Of a stretch of DNA of 64,000 nt, positions 29,151-39,118 are shown piece by piece (the first letter of the stretch is position 1; each line of letters opens with the position of its first letter). Position numbers and translations under genes: made by a program. The notes below the pieces were generated by a model. The model saw only the letters and a list, made by a program, of their open reading frames with translations, was not told the DNA's origin and searched no databases. The stretch covers positions 1-64,000 of the forward strand of contig CAJCJH010000019.1 of the NCBI GenBank assembly GCA_903970615.1, given 5' to 3'. The stretch is from Rhodospirillales bacterium (GTDB lineage: Bacteria; Pseudomonadota; Gammaproteobacteria; Nevskiales; Nevskiaceae).

Positions 29151-29939
29151 TCAAAGCGAATAGTCCAGCGTCAGCGGCGCGTGATCGGAAAAGCGCGGCG
29201 TCCGCGCGACTGTGGCGAGTTTGATCTTGTCTTTCAACGATGGCGAAACTAGCTGATAGTCGATGCGCCATCCCACATTGTTTGCGTAAGCATTTCCGCG
29301 ATTGCTCCACCAGGTATACGCCTCGGCTTCGAGCGTGGGATGAAGCTGACGATAGCCATCGACCCAAGCGCCCGGCGCTTCCGTGCTGCCCAGCAACGCA
29401 TCCATCCACGCGCGTTCGTGTGGCAAGAAGCCGGAGTTTTTCTGGTTGCTGCGCCAGTTCTTCAGGTCGATTTTTGTGCGCGCGATATTCCAGTCGCCGC
29501 AGACTACGTAGTCGCGGCCGCTGGCGGCCCACTCATCGAGAACCGGCTTGAAGAATTCGAGGAAGCGATCCTTGCTGGCCTGACGTTCCGGCCCGGCAGA
29601 ACCGGAAGGCAGATACAGCGACACCACCGAAAGCTGGCCGAAGCGTAGTTCGAGATAGCGGCCCTCATCGTCGAATTCCGCCGCGCCGAGACGATCGAGC
29701 ACTTCATCCGGTTCTCGTTTCGAGAACAGACCAGTGCCGGCATAGCCTTTTTTCTGCGCGTGATTGAAGTGCGCATGCCAGCCCAGCGGCGCAAAGGTTT
29801 CGTCGCCTTCGAGATCGCTCATCTGCGCCTTGATTTCCTGCAGGCACAGCACATCCGCATTCTGTTGCGGCAGCCAGTCGAACAGGCCTTTCCTGGCGGC
29901 GGAGCGGATGCCGTTGCAATTCAGGGTGATGATGCGCAT
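29151..29939 (-). CDS. xth: Exodeoxyribonuclease III (first copy)
   Basis: This exonuclease/AP-endonuclease (262 aa) acts in base-excision repair. It has the N-terminal NCNGIRSA, the metal-binding LCLQEIKA near residue 32, YLPSGS, the catalytic GDWNIARTKIDL near residue 147 and the final catalytic motif FSDHAPLTLDY. The start at 29939 gives the normal MRIITLNCNGIRSA N-terminus; an in-frame extension to 30053 adds 38 unconserved residues and overlaps the divergent pyrE. A second xth homologue lies at 44675-45475. Confidence 0.94.
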   Translation of the reverse strand: MRIITLNCNGIRSAARKGLFDWLPQQNADVLCLQEIKAQMSDLEGDETFAPLGWHAHFNHAQKKGYAGTGLFSKREPDEVLDRLGAAEFDDEGRYLELRFGQLSVVSLYLPSGSAGPERQASKDRFLEFFKPVLDEWAASGRDYVVCGDWNIARTKIDLKNWRSNQKNSGFLPHERAWMDALLGSTEAPGAWVDGYRQLHPTLEAEAYTWWSNRGNAYANNVGWRIDYQLVSPSLKDKIKLATVARTPRFSDHAPLTLDYSL

Positions 29940-30051
29940 GGATGACGAGGGGATCAGATCGCCTGCGGTTGCACGGCAACGTATCTTAGTCGCAACATCG
30001 CTCTTCCAGCAGCCGCGATCCGGCGGCGCGGCGTTCCCATTTGCAGTCTCC

Positions 30052-30720
30052 ATGCTCGACTATAAAAAAACTTTCCTGGCGCTGGCGCTGAAATACGAAG
30101 TGCTGAAATTCGGCGCATTCACGCTGAAATCCGGCCGTGTCAGTCCGTATTTTTTCAATCTCGGCAAGATCGCCAGCGGCGCGGCGCTGCGCGAACTCGG
30201 CGGCGCTTATGCAGCGGCGCTGACCGCGCTGGAACTGGATTTCGACCTGCTGTTCGGCCCAGCCTACAAAGGCATTCCGCTGGCGGCGGCGGTGAGTATC
30301 GCGCTGGCGGATTCCGCGCTGGTGGCGCAGACGCGCGATGTCGCTTTCGCCTACAACCGCAAGGAAGCGAAAGATCATGGCGAAGGCGGCCTGCTGGTCG
30401 GTGCCGCGGTCGCCGGCCAGCGCGTGGTGATCGTCGATGACGTGCTCACCGCAGGCACCGCGTTGCGTGAATCTCACGCCTTGTTGATGAAGGCCGGCGC
30501 CGACCCAATTGCGGCAATAACTGCCCTGGATCGTCAGGAAGTCGGGCCGGGCGGCCGTTTGGCGGTGACGGAAATCACGGATTTACTGGGATTTCCGGTG
30601 CATGCACTGGTCACGGTGCGGGATTTGCTGGATTATCTGGGATCGACGCCCGGATTTATTGATGTTGCGGCAGCGATCCGCGATTATCAGAACCAGTACG
30701 GAGACCCTGGTCGGTCATGA
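30052..30720 (+). CDS. pyrE: Orotate phosphoribosyltransferase
   Basis: PyrE (222 aa) converts orotate and PRPP to orotidine 5'-phosphate in pyrimidine synthesis. It has the N-terminal FGAFTLKSGRVSPYFFNLG, the substrate loop AYNRKEAKDHGEGG near residue 98 and the PRPP motif VVIVDDVLTAGTA near residue 124. The ATG at 30052 gives the usual start MLDYKKTFLALALK. It is divergent from xth; their starts are about 110 bases apart. Confidence 0.96.
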   Translation: MLDYKKTFLALALKYEVLKFGAFTLKSGRVSPYFFNLGKIASGAALRELGGAYAAALTALELDFDLLFGPAYKGIPLAAAVSIALADSALVAQTRDVAFAYNRKEAKDHGEGGLLVGAAVAGQRVVIVDDVLTAGTALRESHALLMKAGADPIAAITALDRQEVGPGGRLAVTEITDLLGFPVHALVTVRDLLDYLGSTPGFIDVAAAIRDYQNQYGDPGRS

Positions 30721-30741
30721 ACAATTGGGGAGTGGGAGTGG

Positions 30742-31374
30742 GTGATAGCCGCTAGACGCTATCGAGGCTGGATCGCCGCGGCCGTTCTGCTCGGGGGAGC
30801 GACGGCGGCTGCAGATCCACCTGCGTCTCAAAAACTGCTGTATCGCTGGGTCGATGCGCAAGGCCATGTGCATTACGGCGATCGTATTCCGCCCGAAGCG
30901 GTGCATCAGGAATATGCGGAAGTCGATGGCACCGGGCGTACGCGCAAGGAAGTCGAGCGCGAAAAAAGCGCGCAGGAACTGGAATCGGCCCAGCGCAACG
31001 AACAGGCTGCGCAGCAGAAGGCCGCTTATGATCGCTACCTGATCGAAACCTATCCCACGCTGAATGATCTGAAGGCGTCGTTTGAAACGCAGTTGCAGTC
31101 GCTAGATCAGCGCAGCGCCAACGCAAAACGGTCGCTGTCCGAGAATCAGGCCACGCTGACCGATTTGAATTCGCGCAGAGCCTCGGCCGAAGCCGAGGGT
31201 TCCGATGCAGTGGCCAAATTGCAGCAGCAAATCGACAGTTTTGAAGCCTCGCGCGCGCAGACCACCGATGTGCTCAACAAGATCGAAATCGAGCGCAAAG
31301 CCAGCATCACGCGCTTCGATTCGGATGTGCAGCGCTATCGCGTGCTGACCGGTGCCGCACCCGCCGATCGTTGA
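30742..31374 (+). CDS. Exported DUF4124-containing coiled-coil protein
   Basis: This protein (210 aa) has a short signal sequence (cleavage about residue 24, ATAAA), then a DUF4124-like segment YRWVDAQGHVHYGDRIPP at residues 35-52. The rest is a long, charged helical region likely to form a coiled coil (about residues 65-200, rich in Glu, Gln and Ala). The start is GTG at 30742, after a GGGAG-like ribosome site. Function is unknown; such proteins are common in the gammaproteobacterial periplasm. Confidence 0.8.
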   Translation: MIAARRYRGWIAAAVLLGGATAAADPPASQKLLYRWVDAQGHVHYGDRIPPEAVHQEYAEVDGTGRTRKEVEREKSAQELESAQRNEQAAQQKAAYDRYLIETYPTLNDLKASFETQLQSLDQRSANAKRSLSENQATLTDLNSRRASAEAEGSDAVAKLQQQIDSFEASRAQTTDVLNKIEIERKASITRFDSDVQRYRVLTGAAPADR

Positions 31375-31486
31375 CCGCGGCGGCGGTAAAAAATCGCCGC
31401 AACCGCGCTTGGGTTTCAGCGCAACGCAGATTCACCCACAATAGGCGGCGCCCAACGCTTATCTGGCAACACTCAATCTGCCGTCG

Positions 31487-32128
31487 ATGAAATCGCAGTT
31501 AATCCTAGCTTCCAGTTCACCGCGGCGCGCCGAACTTTTGCAGCAGCTCGGCCTGCGCTTCGGGGTGCTGCGGGTGGAAGTGGATGAAGTGCCGGCGCCG
31601 GGACAAAGCCCGGCAGATTACGCGCGCGCGATCGCGCTGGCGAAAGCGCAAGCGGGCGCGGCGCAAATCGGCGCTGTGCCAGGCTTGCCGGTGTTGGCTG
31701 CGGATACCGATGTCGCCATCGATGGCGAGATTCTCGGCAAGCCGCGCGACGCTGAAGATGCGTTGCGAATGCTGTTGCGGCTGGCCGATCGCAGCCATCA
31801 GGTTTTCAGCGCGGTCGCGGTGATGAGTGCAGTCGGCATCGACGTCAAACTCAGCATCACACAGGTGCATTTCGGTGCGATCACGCGCGCCCAGGCGATC
31901 GATTACTGGAACTCCGGCGAGCCCGCCGGCAAAGCCGGTGCTTACGCGATTCAAGGCTATGCCGCGCGCTGGGTGCGGGCGATCGAAGGCAGCTATAGCG
32001 GCGTGGTCGGCCTGCCGCTGTTTGAAACCGCGCGGCTGCTGGAGCGGCATGGCGTGCAGCTGCCGGCCGTTGTGATCACCGCCGCCGATGAGAAGCTTGC
32101 CGGCACTGCCGCCGGAGCGTTGGCATGA
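31487..32128 (+). CDS. maf: Maf-family nucleotide pyrophosphatase
   Basis: This Maf/YhdE-type protein (213 aa) hydrolyses non-canonical or methylated nucleoside triphosphates such as dTTP and UTP analogues. It has the N-terminal LILASSSPRRAELLQQLGL, AADTDVAIDGEILGKPRD near residue 71 with the catalytic aspartate, and KAGAYAIQGYAA near residue 149 (YhdE-type signature). Its last codons overlap the rng start (ATGA), and maf-rng is a conserved pair. Confidence 0.95.
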   Translation: MKSQLILASSSPRRAELLQQLGLRFGVLRVEVDEVPAPGQSPADYARAIALAKAQAGAAQIGAVPGLPVLAADTDVAIDGEILGKPRDAEDALRMLLRLADRSHQVFSAVAVMSAVGIDVKLSITQVHFGAITRAQAIDYWNSGEPAGKAGAYAIQGYAARWVRAIEGSYSGVVGLPLFETARLLERHGVQLPAVVITAADEKLAGTAAGALA

Positions 32129-33597
32129 GTGCGGAAATTCTGGTCAACATCGGCGCGCAGGAAACGCGCGTCGCACTGGTCGAAGGTGGCGCGACGCAGG
32201 AAATCTTCGTGCAGCGCACCGCGCGGCATGGTCTGGTCGGCAATATCTACAAAGGCACGGTGAAGCGCGTGCTGCCCGGCATGCAGGCGGCGTTTGTCGA
32301 TGTCGGTCTGGCGCGCACCGCATTCCTGCACGTGGCCGACATGCTCAATCCGGAGGCGCCGGATGCACCCTTGCCGCCGGTCGAGAAACTGCTGCGCGAA
32401 GGGCAGATCGTGCTGGTGCAGATTCTGAAAGATCCGATGGGCAGCAAGGGCGCGCGGCTCACCACGCTGCTGTCGATTCCGTCGCGCTATCTGGTGCTGA
32501 TGCCGTTCGATAAAACCATCGGCGTCTCCGCACGCATCGAAGACGAAACCGAGCGTGCGCGTCTGCGCGAATTGCTCGAAAAGCTGGCGCCGCTGGCGGC
32601 CTCGGGCCTGGTCGAAAGCGGCGGCGGTGTGATCGCGCGCACTGCGGCGGAAGGCGTCGAAGAAGCCGCGCTGGCCGACGATCTCGCTTTCCTGATGCGG
32701 CTCTGGCTCGGCGTTGAAGAGCAGGCGCGGCATGCGAAGGTCGGTGAACTGGTGCATGGCGATCTGCCGTTATCGATGCGAATCCTGCGCGATCTGATCG
32801 GCACCAAGGTCGAGCGTGTGCGCATCGACAACGCCGAAGAAGCGCGCCGCGTGGCGCAGTTCGCGCGCGTGTTCCTGCCGGATCTGGCGCACACGATCGA
32901 GCCTTATTGCGGCAGCGCGCCGATCTTCGATCTGTTCGGTGTGGAAGACGAATTGAATCGTGCGCTGGAGCGCAAGGTGGATCTCAAATCCGGCGGCCAT
33001 CTGGTGATCGACCAGACTGAAGCGATGACTACCGTCGATGTGAACACCGGCGCTTTCACTGGTCATCGCAATCTCGAAGAGACCATCCTCAAGACCAATC
33101 TCGAAGCCGCCGCAGCGATCGCGCGGCAGCTGCGGCTGCGCAATCTCGGCGGCATCATCATGCTCGATTTCATCGACATGAAAAGCGAGGAGCAGCGCCA
33201 GCAAGTGCTGCGCACGCTCGAAAAAGAAGTGCAGCGCGATCCTGCCCGCACGCATATTTATCCGTTCACCGAACTCGGCCTGGTGCAGATGACGCGCAAG
33301 CGCACGCGCGAAAGCCTCGGCCATATCCTGTGCGAACCCTGCGCGGCCTGCGGCGGTCGCGGCAATGTCAAAACCGTCGAAACCGTATGCCAGGAAATCG
33401 CACGTGAAGTGCAGCGCGCCGCGCGTGCTTACGATGCCAAAGCGTTTCGCGTGCTGGCCGCGCCGAATGTCATCGCGCGCATGGCTGAGGAACAGACCGG
33501 CGGTCTCGCCGAACTCGAAGCCTTGTTGAAACGGCCGATCAAATTGCAGGCCGAGCCACAATATCCACAGGAAACTTTCGATGTGGTGCCGATGTGA
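32125..33597 (+). CDS. rng: Ribonuclease G
   Basis: RNase G (490 aa) processes the 5' end of 16S rRNA and degrades some mRNAs. It has an N-terminal S1 RNA-binding domain (GNIYKGTVKRVLPGMQAAFVD near residue 39), the catalytic aspartate motifs MTTVDVNTG near residue 300 and IIMLDFIDM near residue 342, and the zinc-link cysteines in LCEPCAACGGRG near residue 404. It lacks the long RNase E C-terminal scaffold, so Rng rather than Rne. Confidence 0.96.
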   Translation: MSAEILVNIGAQETRVALVEGGATQEIFVQRTARHGLVGNIYKGTVKRVLPGMQAAFVDVGLARTAFLHVADMLNPEAPDAPLPPVEKLLREGQIVLVQILKDPMGSKGARLTTLLSIPSRYLVLMPFDKTIGVSARIEDETERARLRELLEKLAPLAASGLVESGGGVIARTAAEGVEEAALADDLAFLMRLWLGVEEQARHAKVGELVHGDLPLSMRILRDLIGTKVERVRIDNAEEARRVAQFARVFLPDLAHTIEPYCGSAPIFDLFGVEDELNRALERKVDLKSGGHLVIDQTEAMTTVDVNTGAFTGHRNLEETILKTNLEAAAAIARQLRLRNLGGIIMLDFIDMKSEEQRQQVLRTLEKEVQRDPARTHIYPFTELGLVQMTRKRTRESLGHILCEPCAACGGRGNVKTVETVCQEIAREVQRAARAYDAKAFRVLAAPNVIARMAEEQTGGLAELEALLKRPIKLQAEPQYPQETFDVVPM

Positions 33598-33628
33598 AGC
33601 GCGCAGTTTTGCAGCCGCGGCGCGGGAT

Positions 33629-33736
33629 CGCCATTTGAAGCACCGTTTGAATCGCCGCATGAATCAAAGCCTGAATCGTAGTTTCGATCACGCGTTCAAT
33701 GACGAACTCGATCGCACTTTGAATCGCCGCTCGAAT
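33629..33736 (+). repeat. Nine degenerate 12-bp tandem repeats between rng and yhdP
   Basis: Nine consecutive 12-bp units of the form CGC-NNN-TTG-AAT can be read without a gap. Two units share the identical 13-mer TTTGAATCGCCGC at 33646 and 33718. In one frame, which runs from an ATG inside the end of rng (33581-33790, 69 codons), the units encode a four-residue repeat of the type Arg-x-Leu/Phe-Asn/Asp. The period is exact while individual bases differ, which is unusual for a short core-genome spacer. Confidence 0.75.
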
Positions 33737-33764
33737 CGCGCACCGCTATCCCCAACTGCCTGCC

Positions 33765-36700
33765 ATGCACGGAGTCTGCGTGCGGTTTGACTGGCGTCGC
33801 GCGCTGATCTGGGCGCTGTGGCTGCTGGCGTCGCTGGTGATGCTGGCGCTGCTGGTCAGCGCGGCGTTCACGCTGGCGATGCGCGCCGTGCCGGATTACC
33901 GCGAAAAGGTCGAGCAGCGTGTTTCCGCAGCGGTGGGTTATCCGCTGAAGATCGGCCGCATGAATTTGTCCTGGCGCGGATTTTTGCCGACGCTGAATCT
34001 GCGCGATGTCGCACTGTTGCCGAAGAACGGGGTCGGCAATGCGCCGACCTTGCTGCACCTCGGCGAACTGCGGCTGGCGTTCAGTCCGTGGCGGCTGCTG
34101 CAGGCCGATGCGTGGCCAGTGAATGCCGAACTGCGCGGCCTGGTCTTGCGTGCCGATGTCGACGAAGTCGGACATTGGTCCCTGCGCGGTTTCGATGGCG
34201 CCAGCGGCGGTGATGCCGGCGCGGTGCTGGCGGATTTGCAGCGCCTGCAACGCCTTCGCTTGATCGCCTGCCAGCTGGAAGTCCATGACGCGACACTGCC
34301 GCTGCCAGGCACGCCGCTGCTGTTTGAAATGCGGCTGGCCGATATCGAACATCGCGGCGAGACCTTCCGAATCCGCGCCGATGTCGAACCACCGCCGAGC
34401 ATGGCCGGCATCGCCGAATTGCACGGCGCGATTGCCGGCGATCTCGGCCATCTCGAAAGCTTGAACGGCGGCTGGACGTTGACGATGCGCGAACTGCGCG
34501 GCTGGCCTTGGGCCGCGCAGGAACTGGCCGATCACGCCGCGCTGCAATTGCGTGATGCGCGCGTCCGCTTCGACGGCACGCTGAAGGCCGGGCAGGTGAC
34601 ATCGATCGAAGTCAAGGCCAGCGCCGCCGAAGTGGCCGCGCAGCGCGATGCGCATCGACTGGCCCAAATCTCGAAATTGCAGATTTACGGCCGCGCCGAA
34701 CCGACCGCGCAATGCTGGAAACTTGATATCAGCGATCTCGAACTGGATGGCGCACGCGGCCATTGGTCGGCCGGCAGCGGCCATTACGAATGCACGCGCG
34801 ACGACAACGGCATTGCGGTAACCGCCAGTGTCGGGCTGCTGCGGCTCGACGATCTGGCGCCGTGGCTGGGCTTGTGGAAAGACTTGCCGGCCGCGGTCGA
34901 TCGCGTGCAGGATTTGCGCGGTGACTTGCAGGATTTGACGCTGTCGAGTCTGCCACCGAATGCGAATGATGGCGCCGCACGGCGCGGTTTGAAGTTTGAA
35001 GCGCGCCTGCATGAAGGCGGTCTCGCCGCGCATGGCGGCCAGAGCGGCATCAGCGGACTCAGCGGCCACATCGCTGCGGATCAGGATGGCGGCCAGTTGC
35101 AGCTGGATAACACCGCGCTGCAACTGATTTTGCCGACTGTTTTTCAGCAGCCGTTTCCGGTCGAGAGCTTGACCGGCGAATTGAGTTGGCGGCATCAAGA
35201 CCGCGACTGGCATCTGTCGGCGCCGCAGTTCGCCTGGGCTGCGCTTGGCACCCAGGGCAGCGGCCAGTTCGATCTGTTGCTCGCGGCCGATGCGCCGCCG
35301 CGAATTTCGATCGCCGCGAATTTTTCCAGCACCGATGCCACGTTGCTGAAACCCTACATACCGCTGAACTGGCAGGCCTCCACGCGCGATTGGCTGTCGC
35401 GTGCGCTGGTCAAGGTCGCCGTGCCGAAAGCCGCGTTGATCCTCGAAGGCGCGCTGCCCGATTACCCGTTCACTGCATCCGGCAGCGGCCGCTGGTCGCT
35501 GGATCTGCAACTGGCCGATGCCACGCTTGCGTTCGCGCCCGACTGGCCGCCGATCGAGCAGCTGTATGGCTTGCTGAGCCTGCACGGCAACGGCATCAGC
35601 ATCGATGCCGATCGCGGCAAGATCGGCGCCAACGAGATCGACCATGTGCATGCAGCGATTGCGGATTTCCGCGATGCGCAACTCAGCGTGGATGGCAGCA
35701 TTCACGGCGCTTCAGCGCAATTCTACGAAGTGCTGCGGGCCAGCCCGATGCATCAAAAACTCGCCGGCCTGCTGGATAAAACCGACATCAGCGGCGCTGC
35801 GCAACTCGATCTGAAGTTGAATATTCCGCTTGCCGCTGCCCAGCAGACGCGCGCCAGCGGGCAAGTCAATCTGAGCGCGGTCAGCCTTAAAGTTCACGGG
35901 CTCGATCAACCAATCCGCAACATCCTCGGCGCGGTGAATTTCGATGATGCCGGCGTGCACGCCGACGCGCTCAGCGGCAGCTTTTATGCGCATCCGCTCA
36001 ACGCCAGCATCCACGCCGAAAGCGGTGTGCCGGGCGGTGTGATCGAAGCGCAAACGCAGCTGAGTTTGAAGGATGACGATGGCCTTGCCAGTGCCTATTT
36101 GCCGGATTGGTTGCAACGCCAGCTCAGCGGCGAAACCGAACTGCGTGCGCGCTTGCCGCTGGGCGGACCGGACGAAGGCCGGCTCATCATCAGCAGCGAT
36201 CTGCGCGGCGTGCGCAGCCGCTTGCCGCCGCCGCTGGCGAAGAATGCCGACGATGCGCTGCCGATCACGGCGCATCTCGGCAGCGATGCGCAAACGCCGC
36301 TGCGGCTCGGCCTCGAAGTTGCCGATGTGATGCGGCTCGGGGTGCGCTTTGGCGCGGCTGGCGCGAGTCCGAATTCCGCGAGCCTGAATATCCGCAGCAT
36401 GACTGCGCGCGGCATCGAATTACGGCTCGATGGCGGCGCGATTCCGCACGCGGATGCCGATGGCATCGTCGTCGATGGCGCGCCGGAAGTGCTCGATCTC
36501 GCGCCGTGGATCGCCCTTGTAGCCGATCTGGGTACAGCCACCGCACCAGCTGGAATCACGCCTGCGCCGAACGTGGCTGCGCGCGCATCAGCCGGCGCCG
36601 CAAGCTCGACAACAGCCCCGGCGATCGCCGCTGCGCGCGAGCCCCCGCTGAGCCTGTCGTCGGTCGATCTGCGGCCGCAGAAACTTCAGTACGGCGATTT

Positions 36701-38078
36701 CGTGCTGTTGCAGCCGCATTTTCATGCGCAGCCGATCGCGGGCGGCTATCGCGTCGAGCTGGATGGCGCTTCCGCGCAAGGCAGTATCGACTGGTCGAAA
36801 ACCGATCGCGGCCACGTCGTCGCGCGCATGCAGCATCTGGCGTTCGAAGCGATTGCGCCGCACGCGGAAGGCGCAGCCACAACGCAGCCGGAAGCGGCTG
36901 ACAACATGCCGCCGTTTGTGCCGGCTCGCGCGCCGACCTTCGATTTGAGCATCGATCAACTGCAACTCGGCGCGGCCAATTTCGGCCACATGAGTTTGAC
37001 CACTTCGCGCGTCGCCGACGGTCAACAGCTTGACCGGCTGGAACTGCAAGGCGGTGATCTGCAGCTGAACGCGAATGGCGCCTGGCGCCGCGCCACGGAT
37101 TTATCCAGCGCCGAGCTCGCGTGTTCCATCGACAGCACTAACATCGGCGCTGTGTTCACCGCGATCGGCTATCCGCAAACGCTGGTGGCGAAGCAGTCGA
37201 ACATCAAAGCGGCATTGTCGTGGCTGCCAAACGCCGCCGGTCTGCAATGGGCGCAGGCCAAGGGAACGGTGGAGCTGGCTTCGCACAAGGGCGATCTGAA
37301 AAGTGTGGAACCGGGTGCGGGCCGCGCGCTCGGGCTGTTCAGTCTTTACGCGCTGCCGCGGCACTTGCTGCTCGATTTCCGCGATGTCTTCGCCAAGGGT
37401 TTGAGTTTCGATCAACTCGAAGGCAAGTTCGCGCTCGGCGACGGTCAGGCCCGTACCGACCGGCTGGTGATCAAATCGCCGAGTCTGCGCATCGTCATGC
37501 ACGGCCGTATCGGGCTGGCCTATCGTGATTACGATGAGCACGTCACGGTATATCCGGATGTCACCACCAGCGTCACCATTGCCGGCGGGCTGGCGGGTGG
37601 ACCGGTCGGTGCAGCGATCGCGCTGGTCGCGCAGGAAGCCCTCGGCAAGCCATTCAACACGCTCAGCCAGTTCAGTTATCACGTCACCGGGCCGTGGGAT
37701 AATCCGCAGATCAAGCACGGTGAAGCCGGCAAGGACGAATGCCCGGAAGACACGCCGGCCGATGTGAAATCGCCGACCGATGCGCAAGGCAAACCATGCT
37801 CGCGGCGCGTGGAACGAAAGCTGAAAGTGGAGCCTGCAACTGCGCCGATGGCTGAGCCAGCGGTACCGTCCGCGATCGAAGGAATCGATCAATCCAGCAG
37901 TAGCCCGGCCGGCGATCGTTCCCAATCGCCCGCGCCGCTCGAAGCTGCGTCTGCGCCTTCATCCCCGGCCTCGCCAGTTACGCAACCGCTCGACAACCCG
38001 GCCGCCGCCAACATGGCCAATCCCGCCTTGAACAAAATGTCCGAGCCGCCCGAAAATCTGCAGGAAGCGCCGCCATGA
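33765..38078 (+). CDS. yhdP: YhdP-family AsmA-like envelope protein
   Basis: This very large protein (1437 aa) has one N-terminal transmembrane segment (about residues 13-35) and a long periplasmic beta-rich repeat region typical of YhdP (DUF3971/AsmA-like C-terminal), a family thought to help move phospholipid between the inner and outer membranes. GRMNLSWRGFLPTLNLRDV near residue 65 and the late segment VTIAGGLAGGPVGAAIALVAQEALGKP near residue 1275 match the family. The last about 130 residues are a low-complexity Pro/Ala/Ser tail. It follows rng and overlaps the nitrilase start, as in related genomes. Confidence 0.93.
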   Translation: MHGVCVRFDWRRALIWALWLLASLVMLALLVSAAFTLAMRAVPDYREKVEQRVSAAVGYPLKIGRMNLSWRGFLPTLNLRDVALLPKNGVGNAPTLLHLGELRLAFSPWRLLQADAWPVNAELRGLVLRADVDEVGHWSLRGFDGASGGDAGAVLADLQRLQRLRLIACQLEVHDATLPLPGTPLLFEMRLADIEHRGETFRIRADVEPPPSMAGIAELHGAIAGDLGHLESLNGGWTLTMRELRGWPWAAQELADHAALQLRDARVRFDGTLKAGQVTSIEVKASAAEVAAQRDAHRLAQISKLQIYGRAEPTAQCWKLDISDLELDGARGHWSAGSGHYECTRDDNGIAVTASVGLLRLDDLAPWLGLWKDLPAAVDRVQDLRGDLQDLTLSSLPPNANDGAARRGLKFEARLHEGGLAAHGGQSGISGLSGHIAADQDGGQLQLDNTALQLILPTVFQQPFPVESLTGELSWRHQDRDWHLSAPQFAWAALGTQGSGQFDLLLAADAPPRISIAANFSSTDATLLKPYIPLNWQASTRDWLSRALVKVAVPKAALILEGALPDYPFTASGSGRWSLDLQLADATLAFAPDWPPIEQLYGLLSLHGNGISIDADRGKIGANEIDHVHAAIADFRDAQLSVDGSIHGASAQFYEVLRASPMHQKLAGLLDKTDISGAAQLDLKLNIPLAAAQQTRASGQVNLSAVSLKVHGLDQPIRNILGAVNFDDAGVHADALSGSFYAHPLNASIHAESGVPGGVIEAQTQLSLKDDDGLASAYLPDWLQRQLSGETELRARLPLGGPDEGRLIISSDLRGVRSRLPPPLAKNADDALPITAHLGSDAQTPLRLGLEVADVMRLGVRFGAAGASPNSASLNIRSMTARGIELRLDGGAIPHADADGIVVDGAPEVLDLAPWIALVADLGTATAPAGITPAPNVAARASAGAASSTTAPAIAAAREPPLSLSSVDLRPQKLQYGDFVLLQPHFHAQPIAGGYRVELDGASAQGSIDWSKTDRGHVVARMQHLAFEAIAPHAEGAATTQPEAADNMPPFVPARAPTFDLSIDQLQLGAANFGHMSLTTSRVADGQQLDRLELQGGDLQLNANGAWRRATDLSSAELACSIDSTNIGAVFTAIGYPQTLVAKQSNIKAALSWLPNAAGLQWAQAKGTVELASHKGDLKSVEPGAGRALGLFSLYALPRHLLLDFRDVFAKGLSFDQLEGKFALGDGQARTDRLVIKSPSLRIVMHGRIGLAYRDYDEHVTVYPDVTTSVTIAGGLAGGPVGAAIALVAQEALGKPFNTLSQFSYHVTGPWDNPQIKHGEAGKDECPEDTPADVKSPTDAQGKPCSRRVERKLKVEPATAPMAEPAVPSAIEGIDQSSSSPAGDRSQSPAPLEAASAPSSPASPVTQPLDNPAAANMANPALNKMSEPPENLQEAPP

Positions 38079-38926
38079 CTGTTGCCGAATCGATCCAGGT
38101 CGCCGCGATTCAGATGTGCTCCACCGACGTGCGCGACGACAACCTTGCGACCGCTGCTCAGCTGCTCGCGCAAGCTGCGGACGCAGGCGCGCGCCTCGCC
38201 GTGCTGCCGGAAAATTTCGCGCTGATGGGCCGCCACGAGAAAGACAAGCTGGCGATCGCGGAAGCGGCAGGCAGCGGCCCGATCCAGGATTTTCTCGGCG
38301 CTACCGCGCAGAAACTGAAGCTGTGGATCGTCGCCGGCACTGTGCCTTTGGCCGTTGTCGGTGATACCAGCCGGGTCTGGGCGGCTTCTCTGGTGTTCGA
38401 CGATCACGGCCGACCAGTCGCGCGCTACGACAAGATTCATCTGTTCGATATCGAAGTGCCGGATCGGGACGGCGCCGGCAGCGGCGAGCGCTATCGTGAA
38501 TCCGTCAGCATCGCGTTCGGCGCGCCGCAGCAGGCGGTGGTTGTCGATACACCCGCCGGCAAGCTCGGGCTTTCGGTCTGCTACGACCTGCGCTTTCCGG
38601 AGCTGTATCGCAAGCTGGTCGCCGCCGGTGCTGAAATTCTCTGTGTGCCTTCCGCATTCACCGAGCGTACCGGTCGCGCGCACTGGCAAGCGCTGCTGCG
38701 CGCACGCGCGATCGAAAACCAATGTTTCGTGATCGCGCCCGGACAAGCTGGCGAACACGTCAACGACCGACGGACCTGGGGGCACAGCCTGATTCTCGAT
38801 CCTTGGGGCGATGAACTGGCGCTGCTGGAAAGCGGCGTCGGCATCGCTATTGCAGCGCTCCCACGCGAGCGGCTGCTGGAGGTGCGAAGTACGTTTCCAT
38901 CGCTGACGCATCGGCGTCTTGAATGA
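38075..38926 (+). CDS. Carbon-nitrogen hydrolase (nitrilase superfamily)
   Basis: This nitrilase-fold amidase (283 aa) has the catalytic triad regions: glutamate in LAVLPENFALMG near residue 42, lysine in RYDKIHLFDIEVP near residue 118, and cysteine in LSVCYDLRFPELYR near residue 164. It is closest in motif to YbeM/Nit1, now known to act as deaminated-glutathione amidases; that assignment is by analogy. Its ATG overlaps the end of yhdP, and tldD follows, a conserved order. Confidence 0.92.
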   Translation: MTVAESIQVAAIQMCSTDVRDDNLATAAQLLAQAADAGARLAVLPENFALMGRHEKDKLAIAEAAGSGPIQDFLGATAQKLKLWIVAGTVPLAVVGDTSRVWAASLVFDDHGRPVARYDKIHLFDIEVPDRDGAGSGERYRESVSIAFGAPQQAVVVDTPAGKLGLSVCYDLRFPELYRKLVAAGAEILCVPSAFTERTGRAHWQALLRARAIENQCFVIAPGQAGEHVNDRRTWGHSLILDPWGDELALLESGVGIAIAALPRERLLEVRSTFPSLTHRRLE

Positions 38927-39118
38927 GGCCGCATACGCCGGCATCTTAGATGGACCGCTTGATCTGGATCATTGCGTATCCGCCGTTTGCCGGCCGCACA
39001 CAGCGCCCTACACAACGTCGTCGCCCGATAAACGAATATGCTGTCGGCTTAAACTGGATTCCCTTGGGATGTCTCGCAAAGTTCGAGCATCCCGCCCAAA
39101 ATTCTTGACGAGAACCGA

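Noticed and set aside
33581-33790. 69-codon frame carrying the 12-bp repeat as a gene.
   Set aside because: It starts inside rng, has no clear ribosome site and overlaps yhdP; listed as a repeat instead.
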